From Marivita hallyeonensis (GTDB taxonomy: Bacteria; Pseudomonadota; Alphaproteobacteria; Rhodobacterales; Rhodobacteraceae), in contig NZ_FQXC01000001.1 of the NCBI RefSeq assembly GCF_900129875.1, positions 1 through 64,000 of the forward strand: 64,000 nucleotides of DNA, written 5' to 3'. Made by a program: the position numbers and the translations under genes. Positions 17,407-27,018 of this stretch are shown one piece after another. Numbering within the stretch: the first letter of the stretch is position 1; every line of letters begins with the position of its first letter. The notes below the pieces were generated by a model. That model was not told where the DNA came from. It did not search any database and saw nothing but the letters and a program-made list of their open reading frames with translations.

Positions 17407-17861
17407 TCCGGGTCTGCCCGCATCTCGTCCAATCGCGCGTGCAGGCGTTCGGCGATCGCCAGAACCTGCGCCAGTTCTTCTTTGGAGACCACGCTAGTCA
17501 GGCTGTCTTCGAACGCCAGAGCCTTCGGCAAAATGTCGTCAAGGATCGCGCGTCCCTGCGCAGTGAGCGAGATTTTGACCAGCCGCTTGTCGGCGCGGTC
17601 GGTGACCTTTTCAAGGTGACCGAGTGCAACCAGACGGGACACGGATCGGCTGACGCGAGGCTTTTCGAGGTTCACGGTGCGATGGATCTCGCGGACGGAC
17701 ACTGCCCCTTCATTCGCCGTGTGCACGAGGACGCGCCAGTCGGACACGGTCAGGTCGTAGGGATCGGTGTAGACGGTCGACAACGCCTTGCTCACCCGTT
17801 CGGACAGGACGGCCAGCCGGTACGGCAGGAACTGGGTCAGGTCGAAGTCCTTGGGTGACAT
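17388..17861 (-). CDS. MarR family transcriptional regulator
   Basis: This 157-residue winged-helix regulator has the MarR core: SDWRVLVHTAN, VSVREIHRTVNLEKPRVSRSV (recognition helix) and DRADKRLVKISLTAQGR (wing). The ATG at 17861 is chosen because GCGAGG lies six bases upstream. It is divergent from the metallo-hydrolase/hydroxylase/homogentisate operon, and the 17907-17928 dyad lies between them. It probably represses that operon and itself, with an aromatic acid as inducer, as HpaR-like regulators do. Confidence 0.88.
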   Translation of the reverse strand: MSPKDFDLTQFLPYRLAVLSERVSKALSTVYTDPYDLTVSDWRVLVHTANEGAVSVREIHRTVNLEKPRVSRSVSRLVALGHLEKVTDRADKRLVKISLTAQGRAILDDILPKALAFEDSLTSVVSKEELAQVLAIAERLHARLDEMRADPDQRPMA

Positions 17862-17906
17862 GATCGGCCTCGCCATCGAAAACGCTGTCTTCCGGCCTAC
17901 ATTGAC

Positions 17907-17928
17907 TTTCGTTGCGTATGCAACGAAA
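17907..17928. promoter_or_regulatory. MarR-type operator palindrome
   Basis: A perfect nine-base dyad, TTTCGTTGC, four bases (GTAT), GCAACGAAA, lies between the divergent marR and the aromatic operon. A further half-site-like ATTGTTGCAAAT follows at 17929-17940. Size and place fit a MarR dimer operator covering both promoters. Confidence 0.75.
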
Positions 17929-17992
17929 ATTGTTGCAAATGAAATGAGTCTATTCCTTTTGGACCAGACCAGACGATGCATGGGGAGGCACT

Positions 17993-18943
17993 ATGGCGAA
18001 GGCATTCGCATCGCAGGGTGACATGTCGGAAAAGACCATCAGCTTCACGGAGGTGGGCGATGGGCTCTGGGCCTTCACGGCAGAGGGCGACCCGAATTCC
18101 GGCGTTATTATTGGCGACGACAGTGTCATGATCGTTGAGGCGCAGGCGACGCCCCGGTTGGCGGCCAAGGTGATCGAAAAGGTCCGTGAGGTCACCGACA
18201 AGCCGATCAGCCATCTCGTGCTGACCCACTACCACGCGGTCCGCGTGCTTGGCGCGTCGGCGTATGGTGCCGACCAGATCATCATGAGCGACACAGCCCG
18301 CGCGATGGTGGCAGAGCGCGGCCAAGAGGATTGGGACAGTGAGTTTCAGCGCTTTCCGCGTCTGTTCGAAGGCCATGAGAGCATTCCCGGCCTGACATGG
18401 CCAACAACCACCTTCCACGACCGGATGACGGTGTATCTTGGCAATCGCCGGGTGGACCTGATGCATCTGGGCCGCGCGCATACGGCGGGGGACATCGTGA
18501 TCCATGTGCCGGATCAGAACGTGATGTTCACCGGCGATATCGTTGAATACCACTCCGCCTGTTATTGCGGCGACGGGCATTTCGGCGATTGGGGTACGAC
18601 GCTGGACAACATCGCGGCCTTCGACGTCGATGCCATCGCGCCCGGTCGCGGCGATGCGCTGGTGGGAAAAGAGATGGTCAACGCGGCGCTCGTCAACACG
18701 CGTGATTTTGTCGACAGCACCTATCGCCCGGCGGCCAAGGTCGCGGCACGCGGCGGCAGTTTGAAAGACGCCTGGGACGCCGTGCGTGCGGAATGTGATC
18801 CGAAATTTGCGGATTACGCGATCTACGAGCATTGCCTGCCGTTCAACGTCTCTCGCGCCTACGACGAAGCGCGCGGGATCGACACGCCGCGCATCTGGAC
18901 GGACAAGCGCGACATCGAGATGTGGGAGCAACTTCAGGGATAA
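17993..18943 (+). CDS. MBL-fold metallo-hydrolase with altered HxHxDH motif
   Basis: This 316-residue metallo-beta-lactamase-fold protein is the first gene of the aromatic operon; GGGGAGG precedes its ATG. The usual THxHxDH motif reads THYHAVR (H79, H81, then A82-V83-R84), so the Asp and third His are lost. Later ligands remain: HLGRAHTAGD and FTGDIVEYHS. It may bind a single metal or have lost hydrolase activity. The gene is immediately upstream of a flavin hydroxylase, suggesting a role in processing a substrate or intermediate of homogentisate formation. Confidence 0.85.
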   Translation: MAKAFASQGDMSEKTISFTEVGDGLWAFTAEGDPNSGVIIGDDSVMIVEAQATPRLAAKVIEKVREVTDKPISHLVLTHYHAVRVLGASAYGADQIIMSDTARAMVAERGQEDWDSEFQRFPRLFEGHESIPGLTWPTTTFHDRMTVYLGNRRVDLMHLGRAHTAGDIVIHVPDQNVMFTGDIVEYHSACYCGDGHFGDWGTTLDNIAAFDVDAIAPGRGDALVGKEMVNAALVNTRDFVDSTYRPAAKVAARGGSLKDAWDAVRAECDPKFADYAIYEHCLPFNVSRAYDEARGIDTPRIWTDKRDIEMWEQLQG

Positions 18944-18965
18944 CATCGCGGTCGGGAGGAGACCC

Positions 18966-20600
18966 ATGTTCGACGAACGCTACAAGCTGGCTTTCAAAGC
19001 CTATCCGTACGAAAGGTCCGCAGATCAGGACGCGTCGATACCCGTGCGCCATCCGGTCGTTGTGATGGGCGGCGGTCCTATCGGCGTCGCCACCGCGCTT
19101 GATCTTGGGCGGCAGGGCATTCCGGTTGTCGTGCTGGACGACCACGAGGGTGTTGGCATGGGCAGCCGTGCCATCTGCTTTGCCAAACGCAGCCTCGAGA
19201 TCGCGGACCGCTATGGCTGCGCGCAGCCGATGCTGGACAAAGGCGTGGTGTGGAACCTCGGCAAAGTGTTCCACGATGACCGCAAGGTGTTCGAGTTCAA
19301 CCTGCTGCCTGAAGACGGCCACAAGTTTCCCGCCTTCATCAACATGCAGCAGCCGTATTTCGAACAGTTCATGATCGACGAAGTGCGCGCGTTGCAGGCG
19401 CAAGGCGCGCCGATCGAGATCCGAGGCAAGAACCGGGTCGAGAGTGTCGACGTGAAGGACGACCACACGGTCCTCAACATTCTCACGCCGGATGGGCCTT
19501 ACACGATCGAAGCCGATTGGCTGATTGGCTGTGACGGTGCGAATTCTCCGTTACGGTCGATGATGGGCCTCGACTTCAAAGGTCGGGTCTTTCAGGACAG
19601 CTTCCTGATCGCAGACATCCGTATGATCAACGATAGCTTCCCAACCGAACGCTGGTTCTGGTTCGATCCGCCGTTCAAATCGGCAGGCGCGTCGACGCTC
19701 TTGCACAAGCAGCCGGACGATGTGTGGCGTGTCGATTTCCAGATCGGATGGGACGTGGACCGCGTCGAGGAGTTGAAGGAAGACAACATTCGCGCGCGGC
19801 TGGATGCGATGCTGGGGCCTGACGTCGAGTATGAGCTGGTCTGGTCATCAATTTACACGTTCCAGTGCATGCGGATGGACAAGTTCCGCCACGGGCATGT
19901 CATCTTCGCGGGAGATGCAGCGCATCAGGTGTCGCCATTTGGTGCGCGCGGGGCCAATTCGGGGATGCAGGACGTCGACAACCTTGGTTGGAAACTCGGC
20001 CTTGTGATCGCGGGGAAGGCGCCCGAGGCGCTACTTGACAGCTATGACCGCGAACGCATCCACGGGGCCGACGAGAACATCAGTAATTCCACCCGCTCTA
20101 CCGATTTCATCACGCCGAAATCCGAGACGAGCCGCCTTTTCCGCGACGCGGTTCTGCACCTAAGCGAGAAATATGAGTTTGCGCGTCCGCTCGTAAATTC
20201 CGGTCGTTTGTCGGTGCCTTGCGTATACGATGGCTCGCCGCTCAATTCCGAGGATGGCCTGCCCGGTGGCCCGCTGCGCACACGCCCGGGTGCACCATGT
20301 CCCGATGCGCCCTTCCAAAGCGGGTATCTGCTTGACCATCTGGGGGACGAGTTCGTCCTGCTGGGGATCAATACATCGGTTCCATCGCAATTGGAGGATG
20401 GCGGCGTCGCGGTCAAAGGTTTCTCGGTCAGCGCGGCGGATGATACTGCAGGCCACATTGCGGGCCGCTACCTTGGGGATGCCGATACTGCGGTCTACCT
20501 CATCCGCCCGGATCAACATGTGGCGCTGCGCATGACCAAATTTGACGAGGCCACTGTTCGCGCCGGTCTCCGCCGCGCTCTGGCGAAGGAGGTTGACTGA
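18966..20600 (+). CDS. FAD-dependent aromatic hydroxylase, probably 3-hydroxyphenylacetate 6-hydroxylase flavoprotein (MhaA-like)
   Basis: This 544-residue class A flavoprotein monooxygenase has the dinucleotide fold VVVMGGGPIGVATALDLG and the FAD-phosphate motif FAGDAAHQVSPFGARGANSG. GGGAGGAG fixes the start at 18966. The next gene is a 62-residue protein overlapping the stop by one base, then homogentisate dioxygenase and fumarylacetoacetase. This matches the two-component hydroxylase MhaA (flavoprotein) and MhaB (about 6 kDa coupling protein) of Pseudomonas putida U, which turns 3-hydroxyphenylacetate into homogentisate. The assignment is by architecture and context, so a different ring substrate is possible. 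Confidence 0.78.
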   Translation: MFDERYKLAFKAYPYERSADQDASIPVRHPVVVMGGGPIGVATALDLGRQGIPVVVLDDHEGVGMGSRAICFAKRSLEIADRYGCAQPMLDKGVVWNLGKVFHDDRKVFEFNLLPEDGHKFPAFINMQQPYFEQFMIDEVRALQAQGAPIEIRGKNRVESVDVKDDHTVLNILTPDGPYTIEADWLIGCDGANSPLRSMMGLDFKGRVFQDSFLIADIRMINDSFPTERWFWFDPPFKSAGASTLLHKQPDDVWRVDFQIGWDVDRVEELKEDNIRARLDAMLGPDVEYELVWSSIYTFQCMRMDKFRHGHVIFAGDAAHQVSPFGARGANSGMQDVDNLGWKLGLVIAGKAPEALLDSYDRERIHGADENISNSTRSTDFITPKSETSRLFRDAVLHLSEKYEFARPLVNSGRLSVPCVYDGSPLNSEDGLPGGPLRTRPGAPCPDAPFQSGYLLDHLGDEFVLLGINTSVPSQLEDGGVAVKGFSVSAADDTAGHIAGRYLGDADTAVYLIRPDQHVALRMTKFDEATVRAGLRRALAKEVD

Positions 20601-20788
20601 TGTCCGCGCTCAACCTGAAGCCCAATATCGATGGCCCTGACGATTTCTACGAAGACCTGCTTGCCATCCACGAAGGCAAATCGAAGGACGAGAGTGATGC
20701 CATAAATGCGCGGCTCGTTCTCATCCTTGCCAATCACATTGGAGACCGGGACGTATTGAAGGCGGCCCTTGAAGCTGCGGTCGCCTGA
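20600..20788 (+). CDS. DUF2783 small protein, likely hydroxylase coupling subunit (MhaB-like)
   Basis: This 62-residue acidic helical protein matches DUF2783 ([13 protein letters not shown] ... [14 protein letters not shown]). Its ATG overlaps the hydroxylase stop (TGATG), indicating translational coupling and probably equal stoichiometry. By size and position it corresponds to the MhaB coupling protein that P. putida U needs for productive hydroxylation. Confidence 0.8.
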   Translation: MSALNLKPNIDGPDDFYEDLLAIHEGKSKDESDAINARLVLILANHIGDRDVLKAALEAAVA

Positions 20789-20829
20789 GCATTGCGGGCG
20801 CAGCCCCTGTCCCAAAACGGAGACGCCAG

Positions 20830-22185
20830 ATGAATGACTTGAACATCCAACCGATGGTGCAGGCGGACGGAACCCTGACGACGCCGGGATACATGCCGGG
20901 CTTCGGCAACGACTTCGAGACCGAAGCTTTGCCGGGCGCGCTGCCACAAGGGATGAACAGCCCGCAGAAGTGCAACTACGGCCTCTACGGAGAGCAATTG
21001 AGCGGGACGGCATTCACCGCGCCGTCGCACCAGAACGAACGCACATGGTGCTACCGCATCCGTCCGTCGGTGAAGCATTCGCACCGCTATACCCGCATTG
21101 ATCTGCCATACTGGAAATCCGCGCCGCATGTGGTCGAGGATGTGACAAGCCTTGGCCAGTACCGTTGGGATCCGGTGCCGTTCACCGAGGAGCCGCTGAC
21201 GTGGCTGACTGGCATGCGCACGATGACGACGGCGGGCGACGTCAATACGCAGGTTGGCATGGCGAGCCATATCTATCTTGTCACCAAGAGCATGGTGGAC
21301 AGCTATTTCTACTCGGCGGACAGCGAGCTTCTTGTCGTGCCGCAGGAGGGCAAGCTGCGCTTTGCGACGGAGTTGGGGATCATCGATCTGGAGCCGAAAG
21401 AGATCGCGATCCTCCCCCGTGGTCTGCTCTACCGCGTCGAAGTGCTCGACGGTCCGGCGCGCGGGTTCGTGTGCGAAAACTACGGTCAGAAATTCGAACT
21501 TCCGGGTCGTGGACCCATCGGGGCCAACTGCATGGCCAATCGGCGTGACTTCAAAACACCAGTTGCCGCGTTCGAGGATCGCGAGGTGCCGTCAACGGTC
21601 ACGATCAAATGGTGCGGACAGTTCCACGAGACAAAGATCGGACACTCACCTCTCGATGTTGTCGCGTGGCACGGCAACTATGCACCGGTGAAGTACGACT
21701 TGCGGAACTACTGCCCGGTCGGCGCGATCCTGTTCGACCATCCCGACCCGTCGATCTTCACTGTCCTGACGGCGCCATCGGGACAAGCCGGCACCGCGAA
21801 CATCGACTTCGTCCTGTTCCGCGAACGCTGGATGGTGATGGAGGACACGTTCCGCCCGCCCTGGTACCACAAGAACGTCATGTCCGAACTGATGGGCAAC
21901 ATCTACGGCCAATACGATGCCAAACCGCAGGGCTTTGTCCCCGGCGGGATGAGCTTGCACAACATGATGCTGCCGCACGGGCCGGATCGGGAGGCGTTCG
22001 AGAAAGCCTCAAACGCCAACCTCGGGCCCGACAAACTCGACAACACGATGTCCTTCATGTTCGAAACCCGCTTCCCGCAGCACCTGACAGCATTCGCTGG
22101 CAAGGAAGCACCTCTGCAGGACGATTACATCGACTGCTGGTCGGACCTCGAAAAGAAGTTCGACGGGACGCCCGGGAAGAAGTGA
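20830..22185 (+). CDS. hmgA: Homogentisate 1,2-dioxygenase
   Basis: This 451-residue non-haem iron enzyme opens the ring of homogentisate to maleylacetoacetate. The opening [20 protein letters not shown] and [21 protein letters not shown] are diagnostic. Iron ligands equivalent to the human enzyme's are visible as H347 and E353 ([11 protein letters not shown]) and H383 (MLPHG), with the expected spacings of 6 and 36. GGAG precedes the ATG. Maleylacetoacetate isomerase is not in the cluster and must come from elsewhere. Confidence 0.97.
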   Translation: MNDLNIQPMVQADGTLTTPGYMPGFGNDFETEALPGALPQGMNSPQKCNYGLYGEQLSGTAFTAPSHQNERTWCYRIRPSVKHSHRYTRIDLPYWKSAPHVVEDVTSLGQYRWDPVPFTEEPLTWLTGMRTMTTAGDVNTQVGMASHIYLVTKSMVDSYFYSADSELLVVPQEGKLRFATELGIIDLEPKEIAILPRGLLYRVEVLDGPARGFVCENYGQKFELPGRGPIGANCMANRRDFKTPVAAFEDREVPSTVTIKWCGQFHETKIGHSPLDVVAWHGNYAPVKYDLRNYCPVGAILFDHPDPSIFTVLTAPSGQAGTANIDFVLFRERWMVMEDTFRPPWYHKNVMSELMGNIYGQYDAKPQGFVPGGMSLHNMMLPHGPDREAFEKASNANLGPDKLDNTMSFMFETRFPQHLTAFAGKEAPLQDDYIDCWSDLEKKFDGTPGKK

Positions 22186-22231
22186 TCTTGATGACGATGA
22201 CTCTCAGGAAAGCCATTCAAGGCGCGTCTTC

Positions 22232-23473
22232 ATGACAGGTCGCCTCGACTCCTGGGTCGCGTCTGCCAATACGCCCGAGACGGACTTTCCGCTCAACAAT
22301 CTGCCATATGGCACGATGCGTCACGAAAGCGGTCAGTTGCACGCCTGCGTGGCGATTGGAGATCAGGCCCTCGACGTGACCGCGATGGCCAAAGACGGTT
22401 TTCTGGACCTGCCGGAAGAGGTGTTTCGAAGCGGTGTGTGGAACGATTTCATGGCGCTTGGTCCGAAGACGTGGCAGTCGTTTCGAGACTACCTGTCCGG
22501 GGCTCTAAGCGCTGGCTCCGATCAGAAGGAGAGGCTCGCCCCCTATCTTTCGCCACTGGAGACAGCACGGCTGGAACTGCCTTTTACGGTCACCGAATAC
22601 ACCGATTTCTACTCCTCTCGCCATCATGCGTTCAACGTCGGCAGTCTCTTCCGAGGTCCGGAAAACGCCCTGCCGCCCAACTGGCTGCACATGCCTATCG
22701 GATACAACGGTCGTGCGTCTTCCGTCGTCGTCAGCGGTACCGATATCGTTCGACCGCATGGACAGCTGAAACGCCCGGACGAGGAGATGCCGGTCTTCGC
22801 CCCGTCGGAGCGGTTTGATTTCGAACTGGAGCTGGGCGCGATTGTCGGGCAACCGTCATCGGGCCCTGTGTCTGTGCAACAGGCCGATGACATGATTTTC
22901 GGCTACGTGCTTCTAAACGACTGGTCCGCGCGAGACATCCAGGCGTGGGAATACCAACCGCTTGGCCCGTTTCAGGCCAAGGCGACGGCGACCACGATCA
23001 GCCCGTGGATTGTTACCAAAGACGCGCTTGAGCCGTTTCGCACCTCCACACCCGCGCGTGAGAAGGCGCTTCTTCCGCACCTTCGGGATGCTGGTCCGAT
23101 GCTTTATGACATCAAGTTGGAAGTTGGCCTTGCACCGATGGCGCGAGCGGAGACCGTGATCTCACGCACAAACTACAGCCAGATGTATTATTCGGCGGCG
23201 CAACAGCTTGCGCATCACGCTTCAAGCGGGTGCCCGATGCGGGTCGGAGACCTGCTTGGGTCGGGTACGATCTCGGGGCCGAGGGAGGACAGCCGCGGTA
23301 GTCTGCTCGAGTTGAGCTGGTCTGGCCAGCAGCCGCTGAGCCTGACAACGGGCGAAACGCGCACGTTTCTGGAAGACGGGGATACGGTCACCTTGCGGGG
23401 CGCAGCGGTTGCTGCAGACCACCGCATCGGGTTCGGTGAGTGCAGGGGCACTTTGCGGCCGGCCCGGGCCTGA
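22232..23473 (+). CDS. fahA: Fumarylacetoacetase
   Basis: This 413-residue FAH-family hydrolase cleaves fumarylacetoacetate to fumarate and acetoacetate, the last step of the homogentisate route. The N-terminal SH3-like domain starts NNLPYGTM. The catalytic domain shows TDFYSSRHHAFNVG, FELELGAIVG and LNDWSARDIQAWEYQPLGPF with FQAKATATTISPWIV, all diagnostic. AAGG lies upstream of the ATG at 22232. It is the last gene of the operon and converges with lysR. Confidence 0.96.
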   Translation: MTGRLDSWVASANTPETDFPLNNLPYGTMRHESGQLHACVAIGDQALDVTAMAKDGFLDLPEEVFRSGVWNDFMALGPKTWQSFRDYLSGALSAGSDQKERLAPYLSPLETARLELPFTVTEYTDFYSSRHHAFNVGSLFRGPENALPPNWLHMPIGYNGRASSVVVSGTDIVRPHGQLKRPDEEMPVFAPSERFDFELELGAIVGQPSSGPVSVQQADDMIFGYVLLNDWSARDIQAWEYQPLGPFQAKATATTISPWIVTKDALEPFRTSTPAREKALLPHLRDAGPMLYDIKLEVGLAPMARAETVISRTNYSQMYYSAAQQLAHHASSGCPMRVGDLLGSGTISGPREDSRGSLLELSWSGQQPLSLTTGETRTFLEDGDTVTLRGAAVAADHRIGFGECRGTLRPARA

Positions 23474-23538
23474 CGCGCGCGCCGGTTTCCGCATCCACGT
23501 CGACTTTGACAGCGCGGGTGCGGTTTTTGGAAACGTCC

Positions 23539-24489
23539 CTACGGTCTCCACACCGTGCTTTGACTGACCCGGGTGATGCTCGTAGCGAGTGTTTCGAATT
23601 CGCTGCGGATGTGGTTGCGGACACGATTGGCGGCTGGACTGAGTTTGAGACCGTCGTGGCGCAGAACACCCAAGTGACGGTCGGGATCACCGATGCGGAT
23701 CGAGAGTGCGCTCACCGCGCGCTGCTGGCGCATCATGAAGACCACAGAGAAGGGAAGGACCGTCAAAGCGTCCGATCCGGTCAGGATGCTCACCGTCGCG
23801 CTGAGTGATCCGCCCGTGAAGCTCACTTTGAAGTCCTTGATGCCGATCTCCTTTAGGACGTTGCGAAGGTCCTGGTAGAGCGGGCTGTCAGCGGGAGGCG
23901 CGATCCAGGGGTATTGACCAATATCCGTCAGCTTCACCGCGCTGCGGCGGGCAAGTGGGTGACCGGCGCGGCAGGCGATGACATTCCGACCGGGCAGAAT
24001 CTGCTCGAATGAAAAGCCCTGTGGGATCGATGACGCCCGCATCGGGAGGATCGCAAGGTCCAGTGACCCATCCTCCAGACGCGGCAGAAGATCATTGGCG
24101 TAGCCGTAGATCTGGTCGATCCTCACATCCGGATGTTTGAAGTGAAAGGCGGCGATCATGCCTGAGATGACGCCGTCCAGAAAAAATGGGGTGCCGCCGA
24201 CACGCACGGCGCCCGTCATGCCGCCTTGATAACGGGACAGGATATCGGCGCTCGCCTTGCCCGCCAAAAAGACTTTCCGGCCCTCGGCAGCCAGCGCTTG
24301 TCCGAGTTCTGTCGGGCGCAAGGGTCGCCGATCAGGTTCGAATAGCGCGGCACCCACCCTGTCTTCGAGGATCGCCAAAGACCGGCTGAGACTGGGTTGC
24401 GATTTGCCCAGTAGGGCCGCGCCTTCGGTAAGTCCGCCCTTTTCGACAATCGCAAAAAGCATCTCAAGGTGTCGCGGATCGAGTTTCAT
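23539..24489 (-). CDS. LysR family transcriptional regulator
   Basis: This 316-residue LysR regulator has an N-terminal helix-turn-helix (HLEMLFAIVEKGGLTEGAALLGKSQPSLSRSLAILED) and a periplasmic-binding-protein-like effector domain. It is divergent from the maleylacetate reductase, importer and hydroxyquinol genes, so it very likely activates that operon in response to an aromatic intermediate. The 15-base palindrome at its start codon is a good T-N11-A LysR box. Confidence 0.9.
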   Translation of the reverse strand: MKLDPRHLEMLFAIVEKGGLTEGAALLGKSQPSLSRSLAILEDRVGAALFEPDRRPLRPTELGQALAAEGRKVFLAGKASADILSRYQGGMTGAVRVGGTPFFLDGVISGMIAAFHFKHPDVRIDQIYGYANDLLPRLEDGSLDLAILPMRASSIPQGFSFEQILPGRNVIACRAGHPLARRSAVKLTDIGQYPWIAPPADSPLYQDLRNVLKEIGIKDFKVSFTGGSLSATVSILTGSDALTVLPFSVVFMMRQQRAVSALSIRIGDPDRHLGVLRHDGLKLSPAANRVRNHIRSEFETLATSITRVSQSTVWRP

Positions 24490-24502
24490 AACGCAGCGTT
24501 AT
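24488..24502. promoter_or_regulatory. LysR box (T-N11-A palindrome)
   Basis: ATAACGCAGCGTTAT is a perfect 15-base palindrome containing T-N11-A with internal dyad symmetry, the classic LysR-type binding site. It overlaps the lysR start codon and faces the divergent hydroxyquinol operon, consistent with autorepression and activation of the neighbour. Confidence 0.7.
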
Positions 24503-24576
24503 AAAGACCGCCCATAATTCGATCAATACGCAACGTGCGTGATGCAATGCTGACGGTCAGCGAAAGGAATCACGAC

Positions 24577-25638
24577 GTGTTGGATAGCGACATTCAGGGC
24601 ATCGATCAGACCGTCGCCTTCGGGGCTGGCCTCCGCCATCACGTGCGGAAATATGCGGCCCAAGCTGGCGCGATACGCGTTCTGATCCTGACGACGCCGC
24701 ATCAATCGGACCTTGGGCTGGAACTGGCCGAGACCCTTGGCGGCTCCGCGGCCGGGATCTTCTCAAAGGCCGCGATGCACACGCCAACGGATATCACGGA
24801 AGAGGCGTTGCAGCACCTCAATGAGGCCGGCGCGGATGCGGTTCTTTCTGCCGGAGGCGGCTCTACCATTGGTCTTGGAAAAGCACTCGCCTTGCGCGCT
24901 CCGCTGGTCCAGATCGCCCTTCCGACGACCTACGCCGGAAGCGAATGCACACCGATCCTTGGCCAGACCGAAAACGGTGTGAAGTCCACGATGAGTGACC
25001 CGAAGCTGCGGCCAGACGTGGTGCTTTACGACCCCGAACTGGTCACAACTTTGCCAGTGCCGATGACTGTCACCAGCGCGATCAACGCGATGGCGCACGC
25101 GGTCGAGGCGCTTTACGCCAAGGATCGCACTGAGGCCACAGATGCGCTTGCGGTGCAGGGATTGAAGGCGTTTCACGAGGGTTTGCCAGCGGTTCTGGAA
25201 GATCCGTCGGATTTGCACGCGCGTGAAGAGACGCAGAAAGGCGCGTGGGCCTGTGGAACCGTGTTGGGTCAAGTGGGAATGGCCTTGCACCACAAGCTTT
25301 GCCACACTTTAGGCGGCGCTCTGAACCTGCCGCATGCCGAAACCCATGCCATCATTCTTCCGCACGCCACATCCTATAACTGGCCCGCTGCACAGACGGA
25401 GCTGGCACCCGTTGCCAAGATGTTCGGTGCCGAAGAGCCGGGTGAGGCGCTATGGAATTTCGCCACGTCACTTGGCGCGCCGACGTCTTTGCAGGCGCTT
25501 GGCGTTGCCGAAACAGACCTCGACAGAGTGGCGGCCTTGGCCGCGCAAAACCCGTACTGGAATCCGCGAGACATCACGCAAGACGGCATCCGGGCCCTGC
25601 TGCAGCGCGCATGGGACGGCACTGCGCCACAGCCCTGA
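24577..25638 (+). CDS. Maleylacetate reductase
   Basis: This 353-residue iron-type alcohol dehydrogenase reduces maleylacetate to 3-oxoadipate with NADH. It shows the VAFGAG opening, the nucleotide loop SAGGGSTIGLGKALAL, and LHHKLCHTLGGALNLPHAETHAIILPH, typical of maleylacetate reductases. The GTG at 24577, with AAAGGA upstream, gives the normal family length; an ATG at 24547 and a GTG at 24535 are alternatives without ribosome binding sites. It acts after the hydroxyquinol dioxygenase encoded at the far end of the operon. Confidence 0.9.
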   Translation: MLDSDIQGIDQTVAFGAGLRHHVRKYAAQAGAIRVLILTTPHQSDLGLELAETLGGSAAGIFSKAAMHTPTDITEEALQHLNEAGADAVLSAGGGSTIGLGKALALRAPLVQIALPTTYAGSECTPILGQTENGVKSTMSDPKLRPDVVLYDPELVTTLPVPMTVTSAINAMAHAVEALYAKDRTEATDALAVQGLKAFHEGLPAVLEDPSDLHAREETQKGAWACGTVLGQVGMALHHKLCHTLGGALNLPHAETHAIILPHATSYNWPAAQTELAPVAKMFGAEEPGEALWNFATSLGAPTSLQALGVAETDLDRVAALAAQNPYWNPRDITQDGIRALLQRAWDGTAPQP

Positions 25639-25668
25639 GCATCAGAACATCGTTTGGGAGGACGAGAC

Positions 25669-26943
25669 ATGATCACAAGACGCAATCTACTGAAGACATC
25701 AAGCGCAGCAGGTTTCACGCTTGCCGCGAGCGGTTTGGCCGCCCCGGCGATTGCGCAGGGGGCGAAGATCAGGCTCGGTTATGTCAGTCCTCAATCGGGT
25801 CCGCTCGCCGCGTTTTCCGAGGCCGATCAGTACATCCTGAACGGATTTGCAAATTCAGAAGTGGGCGCAAATTTTGAAGTGATCGTCAAGGACAGCCAGT
25901 CCAATCCGAACCGCGCTGCGGATGTGGCAGGCGAGCTAATCGTGGATGACGAGATTGACATGATGCTTGTCGCTTCGACGCCCGAGACTACCAACCCCGT
26001 CACGACCACATGTGAAGCCGAGGAAGTGCCCTGCATTTCGACGGTCGCACCTTGGCAGCCCTGGTTTATCGGACAGCAAGGCAACCCGGGCGATCCGTCA
26101 AGCTGGGAGCGGTTCTACTATTCCTACCACTTCTTCTGGGGGCTTGAGGACATCATCGGGGTCTTCACGGCCATGTGGAATCAGCTCGACACCAACAAAT
26201 CCGTTGGGGCGCTCTACCCGAACGATGGCGACGGCAATGCGTGGGGCGACCCGGTCGTTGGCTTCCCGCCGGTGCTGGCGGATCAGGGCTATACGCTGTC
26301 CGATCCCGGGCGGTACCAGAACCTGACCGACGACTTCTCTGCGCAAATCAACGCCTTCAAACAAAGCAATGTGGAGATTGTCACAGGCGTGCCGATCCCG
26401 CCGGATTTCACCACCTTCTGGACGCAGGCCAAGCAGCAGGGCTTCACACCCAAGGCGGCCTCCATCGGGAAGGCGATCCTCTTCCCTCAGGCGGTCGAAG
26501 CGTTGGGCGACACCGGTCATAACCTCAGTTCCGAGGTGTGGTGGTCTCCGTCTCACCCGTTCAATTCGTCTCTCACCGGCGAAAGCTCTGCTGACTTGGC
26601 CGGCGGTTTCACCGCGGCAACCGGGCGGCAATGGACCCAACCGATTGGATTTGTTCACGCGCTGTTTGAAATGGCGGCGGATGTGATGGGGCGGGTCACG
26701 GACTCCGGCGATGCGGACGCCGTCGCCGAAGCGATTGCGGCGTCGCAGCTGGAAAGCATTGTGGGTCGGATTGCATTCGATGGTGCAGGTCTGCCACCTT
26801 TCGCCGCTGCCAATGTCGCCAAGACACCGCTCGTCGGCGGCCAATGGCGGCTGCGCGACGGTGGTGGCTATGACCTTGTCATCGTTGACAATTCGAGTGC
26901 GCCAAACATCCCGACGGGTGGAGCAATGGAAGAAATCAGCTGA
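25669..26943 (+). CDS. Branched-chain-type ABC transporter substrate-binding protein, Tat-exported
   Basis: This 424-residue Peripla_BP_6 (LivJ-like) protein has a twin-arginine signal (MITRRNLLKTSSAAGF ... APAIAQ). The mature part starts IRLGYVSPQSGPLAAFSEAD. GGGAGGACGAG fixes ATG 25669. It leads a complete LivGFHM-type importer located between a maleylacetate reductase and a phenol-type hydroxylase, so its ligand is probably an aromatic acid or phenol fed into the hydroxyquinol pathway rather than an amino acid. Confidence 0.9.
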   Translation: MITRRNLLKTSSAAGFTLAASGLAAPAIAQGAKIRLGYVSPQSGPLAAFSEADQYILNGFANSEVGANFEVIVKDSQSNPNRAADVAGELIVDDEIDMMLVASTPETTNPVTTTCEAEEVPCISTVAPWQPWFIGQQGNPGDPSSWERFYYSYHFFWGLEDIIGVFTAMWNQLDTNKSVGALYPNDGDGNAWGDPVVGFPPVLADQGYTLSDPGRYQNLTDDFSAQINAFKQSNVEIVTGVPIPPDFTTFWTQAKQQGFTPKAASIGKAILFPQAVEALGDTGHNLSSEVWWSPSHPFNSSLTGESSADLAGGFTAATGRQWTQPIGFVHALFEMAADVMGRVTDSGDADAVAEAIAASQLESIVGRIAFDGAGLPPFAAANVAKTPLVGGQWRLRDGGGYDLVIVDNSSAPNIPTGGAMEEIS

Positions 26944-27018
26944 TCGAGCTCCCAAGCGGCCGGGGCGGTTCTAGGGCCGTCCCGGGCACCCTTCCATTGG
27001 CAAAAGAAGTCTCCTGAC

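Noticed and set aside
18786-18965. N-terminal extension of the flavin hydroxylase
   Set aside because: It lies inside the metallo-hydrolase gene; GGGAGGAG and the next ATG at 18966 mark the true start.
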